Origin: an uncultured Lachnospiraceae bacterium
GTDB lineage: Bacteria > Bacillota > Clostridia > Lachnospirales > Anaerotignaceae
DNA: 64,000 nucleotides
Direction of reading: 5' to 3'
NCBI GenBank assembly: GCA_944384295.1
Contig: CALWSU010000008.1
Span: forward strand, 1 to 64,000
Shown here in pieces: positions 56,193 to 64,000 of the stretch. The notes below the pieces were generated by a model. It was given only the letters and a program-made list of their open reading frames with translations, ran no database searches and was not told the origin of the DNA. Every line of letters begins with the position of its first letter. Within the stretch, counting starts at the first letter, position 1. Position numbers and translations under genes: made by a program.

Positions 56193-56507
56193 ATAAAAAA
56201 ACTCCCATCCCTCTGGAAAAAAATTCCAAGGGACGAGAGCATATATCTAGCTTCGTGTTACCACCCTAATTCATCATAACCTCACAGTTATGACCTCATC
56301 TGGTACGGGTACGCAATACCGATACCATAGCGCGTTCACGGGCGCACCCGTCGCAGCCTAAAGCAAAATCGATTTGCTCTCGGTGCGCAGCTCCAAGACC
56401 ATCTTCCATCTGTTCTGTGTTTCCTCCCTCACAGCCTAAGAGGAGGTTCTCTGTAAAACCATCCGAGATGTACTCTTCTTTTCGTTGCCTTTTGTGTCAT
56501 TCGGTTA
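56193..56507 (-). promoter_or_regulatory. T-box leader (Met specifier) of metNIQ
   Basis: Regulatory RNA of about 315 nt that binds uncharged tRNA-Met and prevents termination. The T-box sequence GGTGGTAACACGAAGC lies at 56250-56265. Stem I has the AGUA/GAA loop-E motif, and the AUG of GAAGATGG (56400-56402) is in the specifier position. The terminator is a long stem (CTCTCGTCCCTTGGAA pairing with TTCCAGAGGGATGGGAG) with seven T. The order antiterminator before terminator is canonical. Confidence 0.93.
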
Positions 56508-56513
56508 GGCAAC

Positions 56514-56541
56514 ATTATACCGCAGTATTTTTGTTTGTCAA
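56514..56541 (-). promoter_or_regulatory. promoter of the T-box metNIQ operon
   Basis: TTGACA (minus strand, 56536-56541), 16-base spacer, TATAAT (56514-56519). Confidence 0.9.
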
Positions 56542-56631
56542 TGCATAAATATAAAAAATAAAAATTTGTTTCTCATCAAGAAAAAACAAATTGTATGGAA
56601 TTGATTGCAAAAATATCAGAAATTTTACAAC

Positions 56632-56671
56632 AAAAAGCGTATGTATTCTGAAAAAAATACATACGCTTTTC
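56632..56671. terminator. terminator after the LCP gene
   Basis: AAAAAGCGTATGTATT pairs with AATACATACGCTTTT. On the minus strand it is followed by TTTTTG; it lies about 65 bases past the LCP stop. Confidence 0.85.
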
Positions 56672-56736
56672 ATAAAATGTTGTAAAATAATCGCAATTTT
56701 GAAATATTTTTTATTTGATATTAACAAGAAATTGGA

Positions 56737-57771
56737 TTATGACACATCATCCAGCTCCAAATCGCTGGAAGAAGCCCGCTGTTCTGCCAGTTCTTCCTCT
56801 GTTAGACCGTATTCCTCGAAAGGTACATTGTCATAAAGGAAAGCATGCAGCATATCGGTTGCTTCTTCTAAATCGTATACATAATACCAAACACCGTTGA
56901 TGGTTTCGCCCCTGCTGTCTATGTTGTCATTGGGCAAGCCGCCTTGTTCCAATTTCAAATCGGACTTTGTGCCAATCGAAGCAAGTTCTATGATTTCGTC
57001 ATTGGAAAGCGAGGTTTCTACCATAGGCGCAAATTTGCGAATCAAAGAAGGATATTCCAAAGGACTGAGCTGTGTCGCTTTTTCAAAGATGCAATTGAGT
57101 ACTTCTCTTTGACGAGAAGCGCGCATGGTATCACTGTCAATCTTACGAATACGTGCATAGCTGACTGCCTGTGGTCCATTCAGATGTACAAAACCAGTTT
57201 CGCGCAAAGGTTCGCCCTCTAATAAGTATGCATTGATTTGAATGCGTTCTTCTTCTGTGACATCAATATCTACGCCGCCCATTTCGTCTATGACTTCTGC
57301 CAAAGAATCAAAATTGACTGTCACATAGTCTGTGATGTCTAAATCAAAAGTTTCATTCAATGTTTGAATCGCCAATTCTGGTCCGCCATAAGAATAAGCA
57401 TGGTTGATTTTTGTTTTGCCATGTCCAGGAATATCCACATAAGTATCACGCGCAATCGAAACCAGTTTGATACTTGCGTTTTTCGGTTGGAAGGATGCAA
57501 TCAAAATCGCATCGGAACGCCCTTCATAATCATGGTTACGGGAATCTAAACCAAACAAAGCAATGTTTTTTGTAGAATAATTGGTATCTTTCGATAGTCC
57601 AGCATTAACCGAAAGTTTGCTTTCGTCTAATGTGGTGCGATTGAGTCCGCCAAACAGATAATAGAACAGACCAAACGCAATCATGGCAAGCGCAAGCAAG
57701 ATGCCTAATGTCAAAAAAAGCGTCTTGAAATATAAACTGCGCAAGCGTTGTTTTTTCTTATGCGTGCTCAA
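56737..57771 (-). CDS. LytR-CpsA-Psr family cell-wall glycopolymer transferase
   Basis: Membrane-anchored enzyme of 344 residues that attaches wall teichoic acid or capsule polymers to peptidoglycan. The N-terminus is cytoplasmic and basic, with one membrane helix (about 16-40). The LCP domain contains NIALFGLDSRNHDYEGRSDAILI, SIARDTYVDIPGHGKTKINHAYSYGG and LNGPQAVSYARIRKIDSD, with conserved Arg and Asp for pyrophosphate binding. The start is TTG at 57771 behind GGAGGCG. A C-terminal acidic tail is present. Confidence 0.92.
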   Translation of the reverse strand: MSTHKKKQRLRSLYFKTLFLTLGILLALAMIAFGLFYYLFGGLNRTTLDESKLSVNAGLSKDTNYSTKNIALFGLDSRNHDYEGRSDAILIASFQPKNASIKLVSIARDTYVDIPGHGKTKINHAYSYGGPELAIQTLNETFDLDITDYVTVNFDSLAEVIDEMGGVDIDVTEEERIQINAYLLEGEPLRETGFVHLNGPQAVSYARIRKIDSDTMRASRQREVLNCIFEKATQLSPLEYPSLIRKFAPMVETSLSNDEIIELASIGTKSDLKLEQGGLPNDNIDSRGETINGVWYYVYDLEEATDMLHAFLYDNVPFEEYGLTEEELAEQRASSSDLELDDVS

Positions 57772-57877
57772 AAAATCGCCTCCATCAATTTTTTTTCTTG
57801 ACTCACGTTTTTGTATTATACCTTATTTTTCGACAAAAAACAACGAAAAAAAACCTTACGAATTTGGTACAAAATAC

Positions 57878-57915
57878 AAAAAGTCCGGCATATGGAAAAA
57901 CAATATGCCGGACTG
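57878..57915 (-). terminator. terminator after the 56-residue membrane protein gene
   Basis: AGTCCGGCATAT pairs with ATATGCCGGACT, followed on the minus strand by TTTTTG. Confidence 0.88.
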
Positions 57916-57933
57916 TGTATATTTTTGTTTTGC

Positions 57934-58104
57934 TCAATCAACCAAATCGTCCATCAAATCATCAATGACTTCTTCGGCTTTGACTGCCATACGTTTGCCT
58001 TTTTTGACCATTTTACGATATCGTTTCTGGTCTTGCATCAGATAACCAACGCCCATCAGTGCCGCAGCACCACCCAAAAGCATACCGGTTGCAAATTTGT
58101 TCAT
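57934..58104 (-). CDS. small hypothetical membrane protein (56 residues)
   Basis: Short gene with a clear start: AAAGGAGG lies nine bases before the ATG at 58104. The protein has one hydrophobic helix (MLLGGAAALMGVGYLM, about 8-23), a strongly basic middle (QKRYRKMVKKGKRM) and an acidic end (AEEVIDDLMDDLVD). The layout resembles small YtxH-like stress proteins, but no family is certain. It has its own terminator, which supports it being real. Confidence 0.8.
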   Translation of the reverse strand: MNKFATGMLLGGAAALMGVGYLMQDQKRYRKMVKKGKRMAVKAEEVIDDLMDDLVD

Positions 58105-58200
58105 GTGCTTTGTCCTCCTTTGTGGTTTTGATTAGTATATGGAAAAAGCAATCGTACATACAGGAAAAAAATAGAATTTTTTTATAGAAAATGATAAGAA

Positions 58201-59016
58201 TTATACGAAATATTCAGGTTCTGCACGTCTTTCGTACATTTCTTCCAATTCTTCTTTATGATATATGTAGCCTGGATCATCAAAATATTTTGCGCCGGAA
58301 GGACATTTCTTGATGCAGGCACAGCATTTGATACAAATACCAGTACATGCAAAGGTTGTTTTATCAATCGAACCCATAGGACAAACTTCTGCACAGATGC
58401 CACAGCCACAGCAAGCATCGCTTGTTTTGGGTTTTACTTTACGAATGTCAATGGGTGCGCCATGACGGTCTCTTGGTGTGAAATAGGGGCGGATGGGTGT
58501 TTCGCCTCTCACGGCAATGGGCGCATCATATACCCAGCCACTTTTGAGTTTGTCTACAATTTTTTGTGCAAATTCATGCATCACAGCATAGTCTTTAGCG
58601 TCTGGTCTGCCAGCGGATAATATGGTCGAGAAGGAGTGTTCGCTGACAAAGCCGCCGCCAGCGATGGTATGAAAACCGTCATCTTCCAAAAGATTGCGCA
58701 ATTCCATCAAAGCATCATCATAATTTCGATTGCCAAAAGATACAATAGGCACTGCATAGGCACCGCCGCCCACCACTGTTTTTAAATAGGGCAGCAATAC
58801 ATTTGGCACACGTCCCGCAATGACAGGCGTACCAAAACATACCAAGTCACCTTCGCCGAATTTTGCGACATCTTCACGTACACCTGGCAATGTGAAGTCA
58901 TAGATTTCCATGGGTACGTCTAATGCTTCTGCAATATCTTTTGCTACAGTTTGTACTGCTTTTTGTGTACCGCCTGTGGGACTGAAAAACATCGCCCATA
59001 CTTTTTTGATTTCCAT
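58201..59016 (-). CDS. flavodoxin-ferredoxin fusion (EFR1-type electron carrier)
   Basis: Protein of 271 residues. The N-terminal flavodoxin-like domain (about 1-175) has the FMN phosphate loop SPTGGTQKAV. The C-terminal domain has two 4Fe-4S motifs (CCGCGICAEVCP at about 202-213 and CIKCCACIKKCP at about 229-240). It is called EFR1 in current annotation. It probably carries low-potential electrons between flavin and ferredoxin pools; partners unknown. The ribosome site is AAAGGGG. It is downstream of the racemase gene by 132 bases on the same strand. Confidence 0.88.
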   Translation of the reverse strand: MEIKKVWAMFFSPTGGTQKAVQTVAKDIAEALDVPMEIYDFTLPGVREDVAKFGEGDLVCFGTPVIAGRVPNVLLPYLKTVVGGGAYAVPIVSFGNRNYDDALMELRNLLEDDGFHTIAGGGFVSEHSFSTILSAGRPDAKDYAVMHEFAQKIVDKLKSGWVYDAPIAVRGETPIRPYFTPRDRHGAPIDIRKVKPKTSDACCGCGICAEVCPMGSIDKTTFACTGICIKCCACIKKCPSGAKYFDDPGYIYHKEELEEMYERRAEPEYFV

Positions 59017-59148
59017 GCAAACAAAACCCCTTTCTGTCTGTTTCGGATTGCAATATTTTTTATGTTTTTCTTTATTTTTCTTTCATGATACCGTATCCGA
59101 TTCGAGATTGCAAGGACAATACAAAGAAACTGTTTTTTGTATATTTTT

Positions 59149-59976
59149 TTAATTTTCTTCGAGATATGCCGTACCTTCTGCTACCAAATCAATATGTACC
59201 CCTAATATCAAATCTTGCAATCTGCCATGCTCATATTTTGCTTCAATCCGCATGGTACCGCCCGCTTGTTGCAAAGAAAGCGAAAGCGATTTTTTTTCGC
59301 GCAAGGCAAGTGCGGCGCCCACGGCTGTCGTACCACTGCCACAACCTCTTTCCCAAATCAGACTGGCACCTTTGACACAAACCAAAGGTGCAAGGGTATG
59401 TTTGGTTTCATCAAAAAGCAGAATACCAAACGCATCAGCATCAATTTGTGTTTGCCAAGTCTGCGCTGCTTGTTCTGCCATTGCTTTGGCGTGTGCGCCC
59501 CATGTAGAGGCGGGCACCAAAATATGTACAATGCCGCCAAAAGATATGGTGGGGAAAGTGTATGTTTTGTCAGCAAGTGTATAGCAGCAATCTTTCAGCC
59601 AAAGCGGAAGGGGCATATGTAAGGTACCCCAATAGCCTTTTGCCTGTTTCTCTATGGTACAAGTAACAGGTTGTGGTGTGCCGGATACTTCTAAAACAAA
59701 GGTTTGTGTATCACCTGTTTTGGGATTTTGTTTGGAAAATAGATAGGAGGCAAGGGAAAGCGTAGCGTTTCCGCAAAATTCGCCTGCCATCATTTGCAGA
59801 CGCGCTTGTGCTTTTGGGCTTGTGGGTGCTTCAAGAAAACCGGCTTGTTCTGCATAGACATGCTGGTAAGCAATCAAAGCATTTGCCACGGAAAATTGTT
59901 TTTCGCGTGGCACTGTGCTTGTGATGAGTAATGTCATATTTTCATTTGGGCTGAGTTTGACAAATTGCAACTGCAC
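59149..59976 (-). CDS. cofactor-independent amino-acid racemase, CntK-like (DapF fold)
   Basis: Protein of 275 residues with the DapF two-cysteine architecture. The first catalytic Cys is in EFCGNATLS (about 68-76) and the second in ERGCGSGTTAVG (about 217-228). The start FVKLSPNENMTLLI and end VAEGTAYLEE match my memory of CntK, the histidine racemase for staphylopine, better than DapF (which has CGNGxR). The start is GTG at 59976 behind GAAGGAGG. It lies 22 bases after the ATPase of a polar amino-acid ABC transporter and probably in the same transcript. CntL and CntM are absent here, so a staphylopine-type metallophore pathway is not shown. Confidence 0.8.
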   Translation of the reverse strand: MQLQFVKLSPNENMTLLITSTVPREKQFSVANALIAYQHVYAEQAGFLEAPTSPKAQARLQMMAGEFCGNATLSLASYLFSKQNPKTGDTQTFVLEVSGTPQPVTCTIEKQAKGYWGTLHMPLPLWLKDCCYTLADKTYTFPTISFGGIVHILVPASTWGAHAKAMAEQAAQTWQTQIDADAFGILLFDETKHTLAPLVCVKGASLIWERGCGSGTTAVGAALALREKKSLSLSLQQAGGTMRIEAKYEHGRLQDLILGVHIDLVAEGTAYLEEN

Positions 59977-59998
59977 AAACGATTCCTCCTTCTATTTT

Positions 59999-60760
59999 TT
60001 ATTGCTGAAAACGGCTTAAAAAAGCCTTTGTGCGTTCTTGTTGTGGGTGATGAATCAGTTGTACGGGGTCACCTTCTTCGACAATAACGCCGCCGTCCAT
60101 AAATATAATATGATTGGATACATCACGTGCAAAACTCATTTCATGTGTAACAATAACCATTGTCATATGCTCTGCGGCAAGTTCTTTGATGACTTGTAAA
60201 ATTTCGCCTGTCAATTCTGGGTCAAGTGCAGAAGTGGGCTCGTCAAAAAACAGTATTTTTGGTTTCATAGCCAATGCGCGCGCAATAGATACGCGTTGTT
60301 GCTGCCCGCCGGATAATTCACAGGGATATGCATTTTCTTTTTGAGATAATCCCATTTTCCGAAGCAGTTCGCGGGCTTCTTCATATACTTCTGCTTTTGT
60401 GCGTTTGCCAATGAGCATGGGCGGTTCTGTAATATTTTTCAATACAGTGTAATGTGGAAATAAATTAAAATTTTGGAAAACAAGACCAAACTGTTTCCGA
60501 ATTTGCTGTAGGGTAGCTTTGTCGCTGTATATCGCTTCTGTGCCATTCGATTTTGCGGCATATTGCCCAGTATAAATCAAATCGCCATTGTCCATTGTTT
60601 CCAATAATGTCGCACAACGCAATAAAGTCGATTTCCCAGAGCCAGAAGGTCCTATGATGCTGACTACTTGCCCTTCGGCAACAGAAAGAGAAATGTCTTT
60701 TAATACTTCATTTTCACCAAATTTTTTACTGCAATGCTGGATTTCCAATATTTTTTGCAT
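59999..60760 (-). CDS. polar amino-acid ABC transporter, ATP-binding protein
   Basis: ATPase of 253 residues (GlnQ/ArtP type). Walker [10 protein letters not shown], signature [16 protein letters not shown], Walker [14 protein letters not shown] and the [22 protein letters not shown]-loop segment. It lies between the permease gene (12 bases upstream) and the CntK-like racemase, all minus strand. It drives uptake of an amino acid. Confidence 0.94.
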   Translation of the reverse strand: MQKILEIQHCSKKFGENEVLKDISLSVAEGQVVSIIGPSGSGKSTLLRCATLLETMDNGDLIYTGQYAAKSNGTEAIYSDKATLQQIRKQFGLVFQNFNLFPHYTVLKNITEPPMLIGKRTKAEVYEEARELLRKMGLSQKENAYPCELSGGQQQRVSIARALAMKPKILFFDEPTSALDPELTGEILQVIKELAAEHMTMVIVTHEMSFARDVSNHIIFMDGGVIVEEGDPVQLIHHPQQERTKAFLSRFQQ

Positions 60761-60772
60761 GGGGCGCCCTCC

Positions 60773-61501
60773 TTAACGATAATAATTCATACTTTTTTCG
60801 ATGCGTTCCATCACAAAGGCAACCACACCATTGAATATGAAATAAAATACACCTGCAACAATCAAAGGCATAATGGTGGTTTGTGCTGCGGAAATCTGTT
60901 TCGCAATCGTAAACATTTCGGGATAACTGATAACAAAAGCCAATGAGGTATCTTTGACCAGCGTAATGGCTTCATTTGTCACAGGCGGCAAAATGCGTTT
61001 GCACATCTGCGGGAATATGATACGGAAAAATGTCTGAACTTTATTATAGCCCAATACGGTCGCGGCTTCATATTGCCCAACGGGGATAGACTCAATACCA
61101 GAACGGTAGATTTCTGCAAAATATGCCGCATAATTGACAGAAAAGCCAATGATGACCGCGACAAAACGATAATCTAGCGAAATGGGAATCCCAAACAGAT
61201 AGTAAGGTCCATAATAAATGGCAAAAAGTTGTAACATCAAAGGTGTACCACGCAGTACGGCAATGTAGATTTTAAATAAAAATTGTATGGGGGCAAATGT
61301 AGCAATGGCATATAATGCTTTGCTGCATGTTTGGTTTTTGGGCAGCAAAAAGCGCAAAGGTGCCCATTTGGACATACGCCCGAATGCCACCAAAAGCCCC
61401 AACGGCATAGAAAATACCAATGTCAGTATAAATATGAGCGCAGAAGCGCCCAAACCACCGAAAAGCTGCTGTACAGTATTGAGCAGTGTAGAGAGTTCCA
61501 T
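60773..61501 (-). CDS. polar amino-acid ABC transporter permease
   Basis: Membrane protein of 242 residues (HisM/GlnP type) with about five helices. The core AVLRGTPLMLQLFAIYY and the EAA loop YEAATVLGYNKVQTFFRIIFPQ are family motifs. The start follows GAAAGGACG. It is separated from the binding-protein gene by repeat copy D and a hairpin. Confidence 0.93.
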   Translation of the reverse strand: MELSTLLNTVQQLFGGLGASALIFILTLVFSMPLGLLVAFGRMSKWAPLRFLLPKNQTCSKALYAIATFAPIQFLFKIYIAVLRGTPLMLQLFAIYYGPYYLFGIPISLDYRFVAVIIGFSVNYAAYFAEIYRSGIESIPVGQYEAATVLGYNKVQTFFRIIFPQMCKRILPPVTNEAITLVKDTSLAFVISYPEMFTIAKQISAAQTTIMPLIVAGVFYFIFNGVVAFVMERIEKSMNYYR

Positions 61502-61561
61502 GGAAATTTCGTCCTTTCTGATTGATTTTGGTTCACATAAGCAAACAGAATTTGTTTGCTT

Positions 61562-61792
61562 CAGGGTGTCGAAAAAGTCGACACCCTGTCGTCAAAGGCT
61601 CATTTCATTCAAGCCTTTGACGAGTAGACAGAAGTATAAAGCACGAAGTTCCATCGGCTAAAAGCCTTGAAACTTCGGCTTTTCCTCGTCGGAAATAAAT
61701 TCCGACTGCGGATTTCATTTGGGAAACGCTTCGTTTCCCAAGCCCTTCCGCGTTCTTGAAAAAAGTAAAAAATGTAGTTTTTTTACAGGCTG
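61562..61792 (-). repeat. copy D of the dispersed structured repeat
   Basis: A full copy of about 231 bp on the minus strand, in the gap between the binding-protein and permease genes. It has the same stems as the others: third stem GCCGAAGTT with AACTTCG(T)GC (bulged T), the perfect 12-bp TCGTCAAAGGCT stem and the terminal AGGGTGTCGA hairpin. It is flanked by two identical 23-bp palindromes at 61539-61561 and 61793-61815. Confidence 0.9.
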
Positions 61793-61890
61793 AAGCAAAC
61801 AGAATTTGTTTGCTTATGTCAGCCTCTCTTTGATTTAATTTTATTAGAATGATAATATAATAATTTATCAAAGGGGAATGCCAAACAGGC

Positions 61891-61924
61891 AAGAAGCGTG
61901 CAGGCAACTGCTGCACGCTTTTTA
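61891..61924. terminator. hairpin after the amino-acid binding-protein gene
   Basis: AAGCGTGCAG pairs with CTGCACGCTT. The T run is better on the plus strand. On the minus strand, the direction of the genes, it is followed only by CTTCTTG, so it probably acts as an attenuator or processing site within the operon. Confidence 0.6.
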
Positions 61925-61958
61925 TGTTTTTATGATATTATACAATATTTTGATTGGC

Positions 61959-62834
61959 TCAAGCTTTGCCCAAACATACCATCTGATCCAGATTGTAATC
62001 AGAATAGTTTGCAGCGATGGCACCAAAGGTACCATCTGCTACCATTTCGTCTAAAGTAGCCTGTACTTGGTCGCGTAATGCTTCATTGCCCAGTTTGAAA
62101 GCAATTGCATACTGTTCTGTAGACAGGGGTTCTTCTAATTGACGGAATTTATCGCTGTGGTTGGTCAATTGATATTGTGCAACACCGATATCAACTGCGA
62201 TGGCTTCTACTGCGCCAGTTTCCAAACTCATAAATGCTGTGTTATAGTCTGGTGTCTGTTCTAAAGAGGCGAATGTTGCAGCCAATGCCAGATTTTCGTC
62301 ATTATCTTCTGTGTTGGTCAATGCAGTCAGTGCAGAAGAACCAGCTTGTGTGATAACAACTTTACCTGCTAAATCTTCTTTTGTCTGAATGTCGGAATCC
62401 TGACGTACTACAAATACAATGCTGTTGTCTACATAAGGTTCGGAGAATGTGTATTCACTTTCTCTGCCTGTCATAGTAAAACCATTCCAAAGACAATCTA
62501 CAGTACCGCTGTTCAGTTCCATATCTTTGGAACTCCAATCAATCGGCTGTTTGATCAATTCCCAGCCATTGCGGTCGCATACTTCCTGTGCCAAATCTAA
62601 GTCAAAGCCAACATATTCCCCAGCTTCATTTTTGTAGCCATAAGGGGGATATTCTGCGTCAAACCCTACTGTAAAAGTAGTGCGTTCTGCGGTGTCTGCG
62701 CCATTTGCAGTATCTTCTGTGTTGGTTTCTGTGTTTTGTGTTTCATCTGTTGTTGTTTCGCTGCTGCTGCCACACCCAGCAAGTGCGCCCATACCAACAG
62801 CCAATGTCAAAAGCAAAGCAAGATATTTTTTCAT
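61959..62834 (-). CDS. polar amino-acid ABC transporter substrate-binding lipoprotein
   Basis: Lipoprotein of 291 residues. The signal peptide ends in lipobox LAGC (Cys about 21), then a Thr/Asn/Glu linker (22-50). The type II binding fold starts FTVGFDAEYPPYGYKNEAGEYVGFDLDLAQEV, with DCLWNGFTMTGRESEYTFSEPY typical of Gln/His/Arg binders. The conserved Arg in GRESEY and Asp in DIGVAQYQL contact the amino acid. It has its own consensus-like promoter and precedes the permease and ATPase genes. Confidence 0.93.
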   Translation of the reverse strand: MKKYLALLLTLAVGMGALAGCGSSSETTTDETQNTETNTEDTANGADTAERTTFTVGFDAEYPPYGYKNEAGEYVGFDLDLAQEVCDRNGWELIKQPIDWSSKDMELNSGTVDCLWNGFTMTGRESEYTFSEPYVDNSIVFVVRQDSDIQTKEDLAGKVVITQAGSSALTALTNTEDNDENLALAATFASLEQTPDYNTAFMSLETGAVEAIAVDIGVAQYQLTNHSDKFRQLEEPLSTEQYAIAFKLGNEALRDQVQATLDEMVADGTFGAIAANYSDYNLDQMVCLGKA

Positions 62835-62876
62835 GTGTATTCTCTCCTTTTTTTGTTTGTGTTGAATTTCTCTGTC

Positions 62877-62905
62877 ATTTTATCACGTTACTAGGCTAAA
62901 GTAAA
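62877..62905 (-). promoter_or_regulatory. promoter of the amino-acid ABC operon
   Basis: On the minus strand TTTACT (62900-62905), 17-base spacer, TAAAAT (62877-62882). Start about 36 bases before the AGGAGAG ribosome site. Confidence 0.75.
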
Positions 62906-63106
62906 TGGGCAGGAGTGAAATATTTTTATATCAAAAATAGACTTTTTTTAGACAACATGAATAAAAAATAGAAAAAATATGGGATCTGCCAAAAGAAGGA
63001 AACAAAACAGGTATGCAGTGCGTCTGATAGATAGGATTGCGTTTTACGCCCAATTTTCGTATGATGGTACAATAGAGATAGTACAAAAAATAGAGGAGGT
63101 GCTGTC

Positions 63107-63916
63107 ATGCGGATTAGAGTTTTGATGGACAATCACACAGAAATAGATGTGTATTATCTGGGAGAACCTGCGGTTTCGTATTGGATTGAAATAGAAGATA
63201 AACGGTTTTTGTTGGATTGTGGCTATTCTAATGCGTTTTTGAAAAATGCGCAGGCAATGGGAATCCATATCACAGATTTAGATACCATCATACTTTCACA
63301 TGGACATAATGACCATACAGGCGGATTATCTTTGCTTTTGGAAGAAAATTTCAAAAATAAGCCAACACTTTTGGCGCATCCTGATGCTTTGCTTCCAAAA
63401 CAAATGGAACATCTTGATATAGGTATGCCGTGTGAGGCACAAAGTTTGGCGCAAAAATGCCATTTGCATTTGACAAAAGAACCGTATTGGCTGACACAAA
63501 AACTAGTTTTTTTGGGTGAGATTCCAAGACAAGTCCCATTTGAACCGCCAATGTCCATTGGTACCACATGCCAAAATGGACAAAAACAACCAGATTTTCT
63601 GGCAGATGATACCGCATTGGCATATGTCGGCAAAGAGGGATTATATATCATTACAGGCTGTTCTCATGCGGGCATTTGTAATATCATACAATATGCCAAA
63701 CAATTGACAGGGTGCAAGAAAGTCTGTGGATTGTTGGGTGGACTGCATCTGTTTGATTTAGACGAAAGAAGCCAAAAAACCATTGATTTTTTGGCAAAAG
63801 AGCAGATAGAAACATTATATCCTTGTCATTGTACTTCTTTTGCAGTGCGTGCGGCATTGCATGCCAAAACACCTGTGCAAGAGGTCGGCGTGGGATTGTG
63901 TCTGGATTGGGCGTAA
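63107..63916 (+). CDS. MBL-fold metallo-hydrolase (COG1237 type)
   Basis: Protein of 269 residues with the metal-binding motif HGHNDHTGG (about 64-72), a second His in GCSHAG (about 185-190) and the C-terminal PCHCTSF. The opening VLMDNHTEIDVYYLGEPAVSYWIE and GYSNAFLKNAQAMGI fit the family often annotated as a dihydropterin ribofuranosylaminobenzene phosphate synthase-like hydrolase. The substrate is unknown. The start follows GGAGGTGCTGTC. It is the last complete gene. The remaining 84 bases hold a TATAAT (63981-63986) that may be the -10 of the next gene. Confidence 0.88.
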   Translation: MRIRVLMDNHTEIDVYYLGEPAVSYWIEIEDKRFLLDCGYSNAFLKNAQAMGIHITDLDTIILSHGHNDHTGGLSLLLEENFKNKPTLLAHPDALLPKQMEHLDIGMPCEAQSLAQKCHLHLTKEPYWLTQKLVFLGEIPRQVPFEPPMSIGTTCQNGQKQPDFLADDTALAYVGKEGLYIITGCSHAGICNIIQYAKQLTGCKKVCGLLGGLHLFDLDERSQKTIDFLAKEQIETLYPCHCTSFAVRAALHAKTPVQEVGVGLCLDWA

Positions 63917-64000
63917 AAGATGTAATATTTGACAAAAAATGTAATTATTTTGAAACAGTTTTTCAGATGATTTTATGGTATAATATGCAAAGTAACAACT

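Overview
The window looks like chromosome of a low-GC, anaerobic, endospore-forming Clostridia member. The genus cannot be fixed from sequence alone; a Lachnospirales (Anaerotignum-like) origin is my guess. Evidence: sporulation genes (spoIIP, yabP, yabQ), the Firmicutes order mazG-HU-rqcP-yabP-yabQ-divIC, class III ribonucleotide reductase (nrdDG), electron-bifurcating NfnAB, a membrane pyrophosphatase, a Met T-box, Gram-positive lipoproteins and strong Shine-Dalgarno sites. I see no phage, insertion sequence with a transposase, rRNA or CRISPR.

Layout. 0-10 kb: three methyl-accepting chemotaxis proteins (two are close paralogues) and spoIIP. 9.7-13.8 kb: a GntR regulator divergent from a TRAP transporter (dctPQM). 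13.9-17.4 kb: a minus-strand operon of an ABC-F ATPase, threonine aldolase and a two-gene LysO-type exporter, followed by tRNA-Leu. 18-26 kb: SulP anion transporter, an XRE/membrane-protein pair, VanZ-like protein, CofE-like ligase, ECF sigma/anti-sigma pair and a secreted repeat protein. 26-29 kb: three tRNAs and the sporulation/division cluster. 29-37 kb: nfnAB, mntP, a PAP2 phosphatase, an AEC transporter and hppA with a candidate structured RNA upstream. 37-49.7 kb: DUF2461, mecA, a membrane protein, LysM protein-rho, rpmE-DUF1385-prmC-prfA, a split chromate transporter and glpK. 49.8-53.5 kb: nrdD-nrdG-dut-GNAT. 53.5-56.5 kb: metQ-metI-metN behind a Met T-box. 56.7-64 kb: LCP protein, a 56-residue membrane protein, flavodoxin-ferredoxin, a CntK-like racemase inside a polar amino-acid ABC operon, and an MBL-fold hydrolase.

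The most interesting item is a dispersed noncoding repeat of about 230 bp, present as four full copies (A 17538-17831, B 31561-31791, C 36873-37106, D 61562-61792 on the minus strand) and one internally deleted copy (E 4052-4150). Each full copy folds into about five hairpins. One stem shows two compensatory base-pair changes between copies, and the terminal stem shows another. Four of the five copies sit between two near-copies of a locus-specific 22-37 bp sequence, often an intrinsic terminator. The fifth sits in the loop of a split terminator. This looks like a small non-autonomous mobile element with structured ends and long target duplications.

Functionally the window is mostly anaerobic core metabolism plus sensing and uptake: NADPH/ferredoxin balancing (nfnAB), PPi-driven ion pumping (hppA), anaerobic dNTP synthesis (nrdDG, dut), methionine uptake under T-box control, C4-dicarboxylate-type TRAP uptake and chemotaxis.
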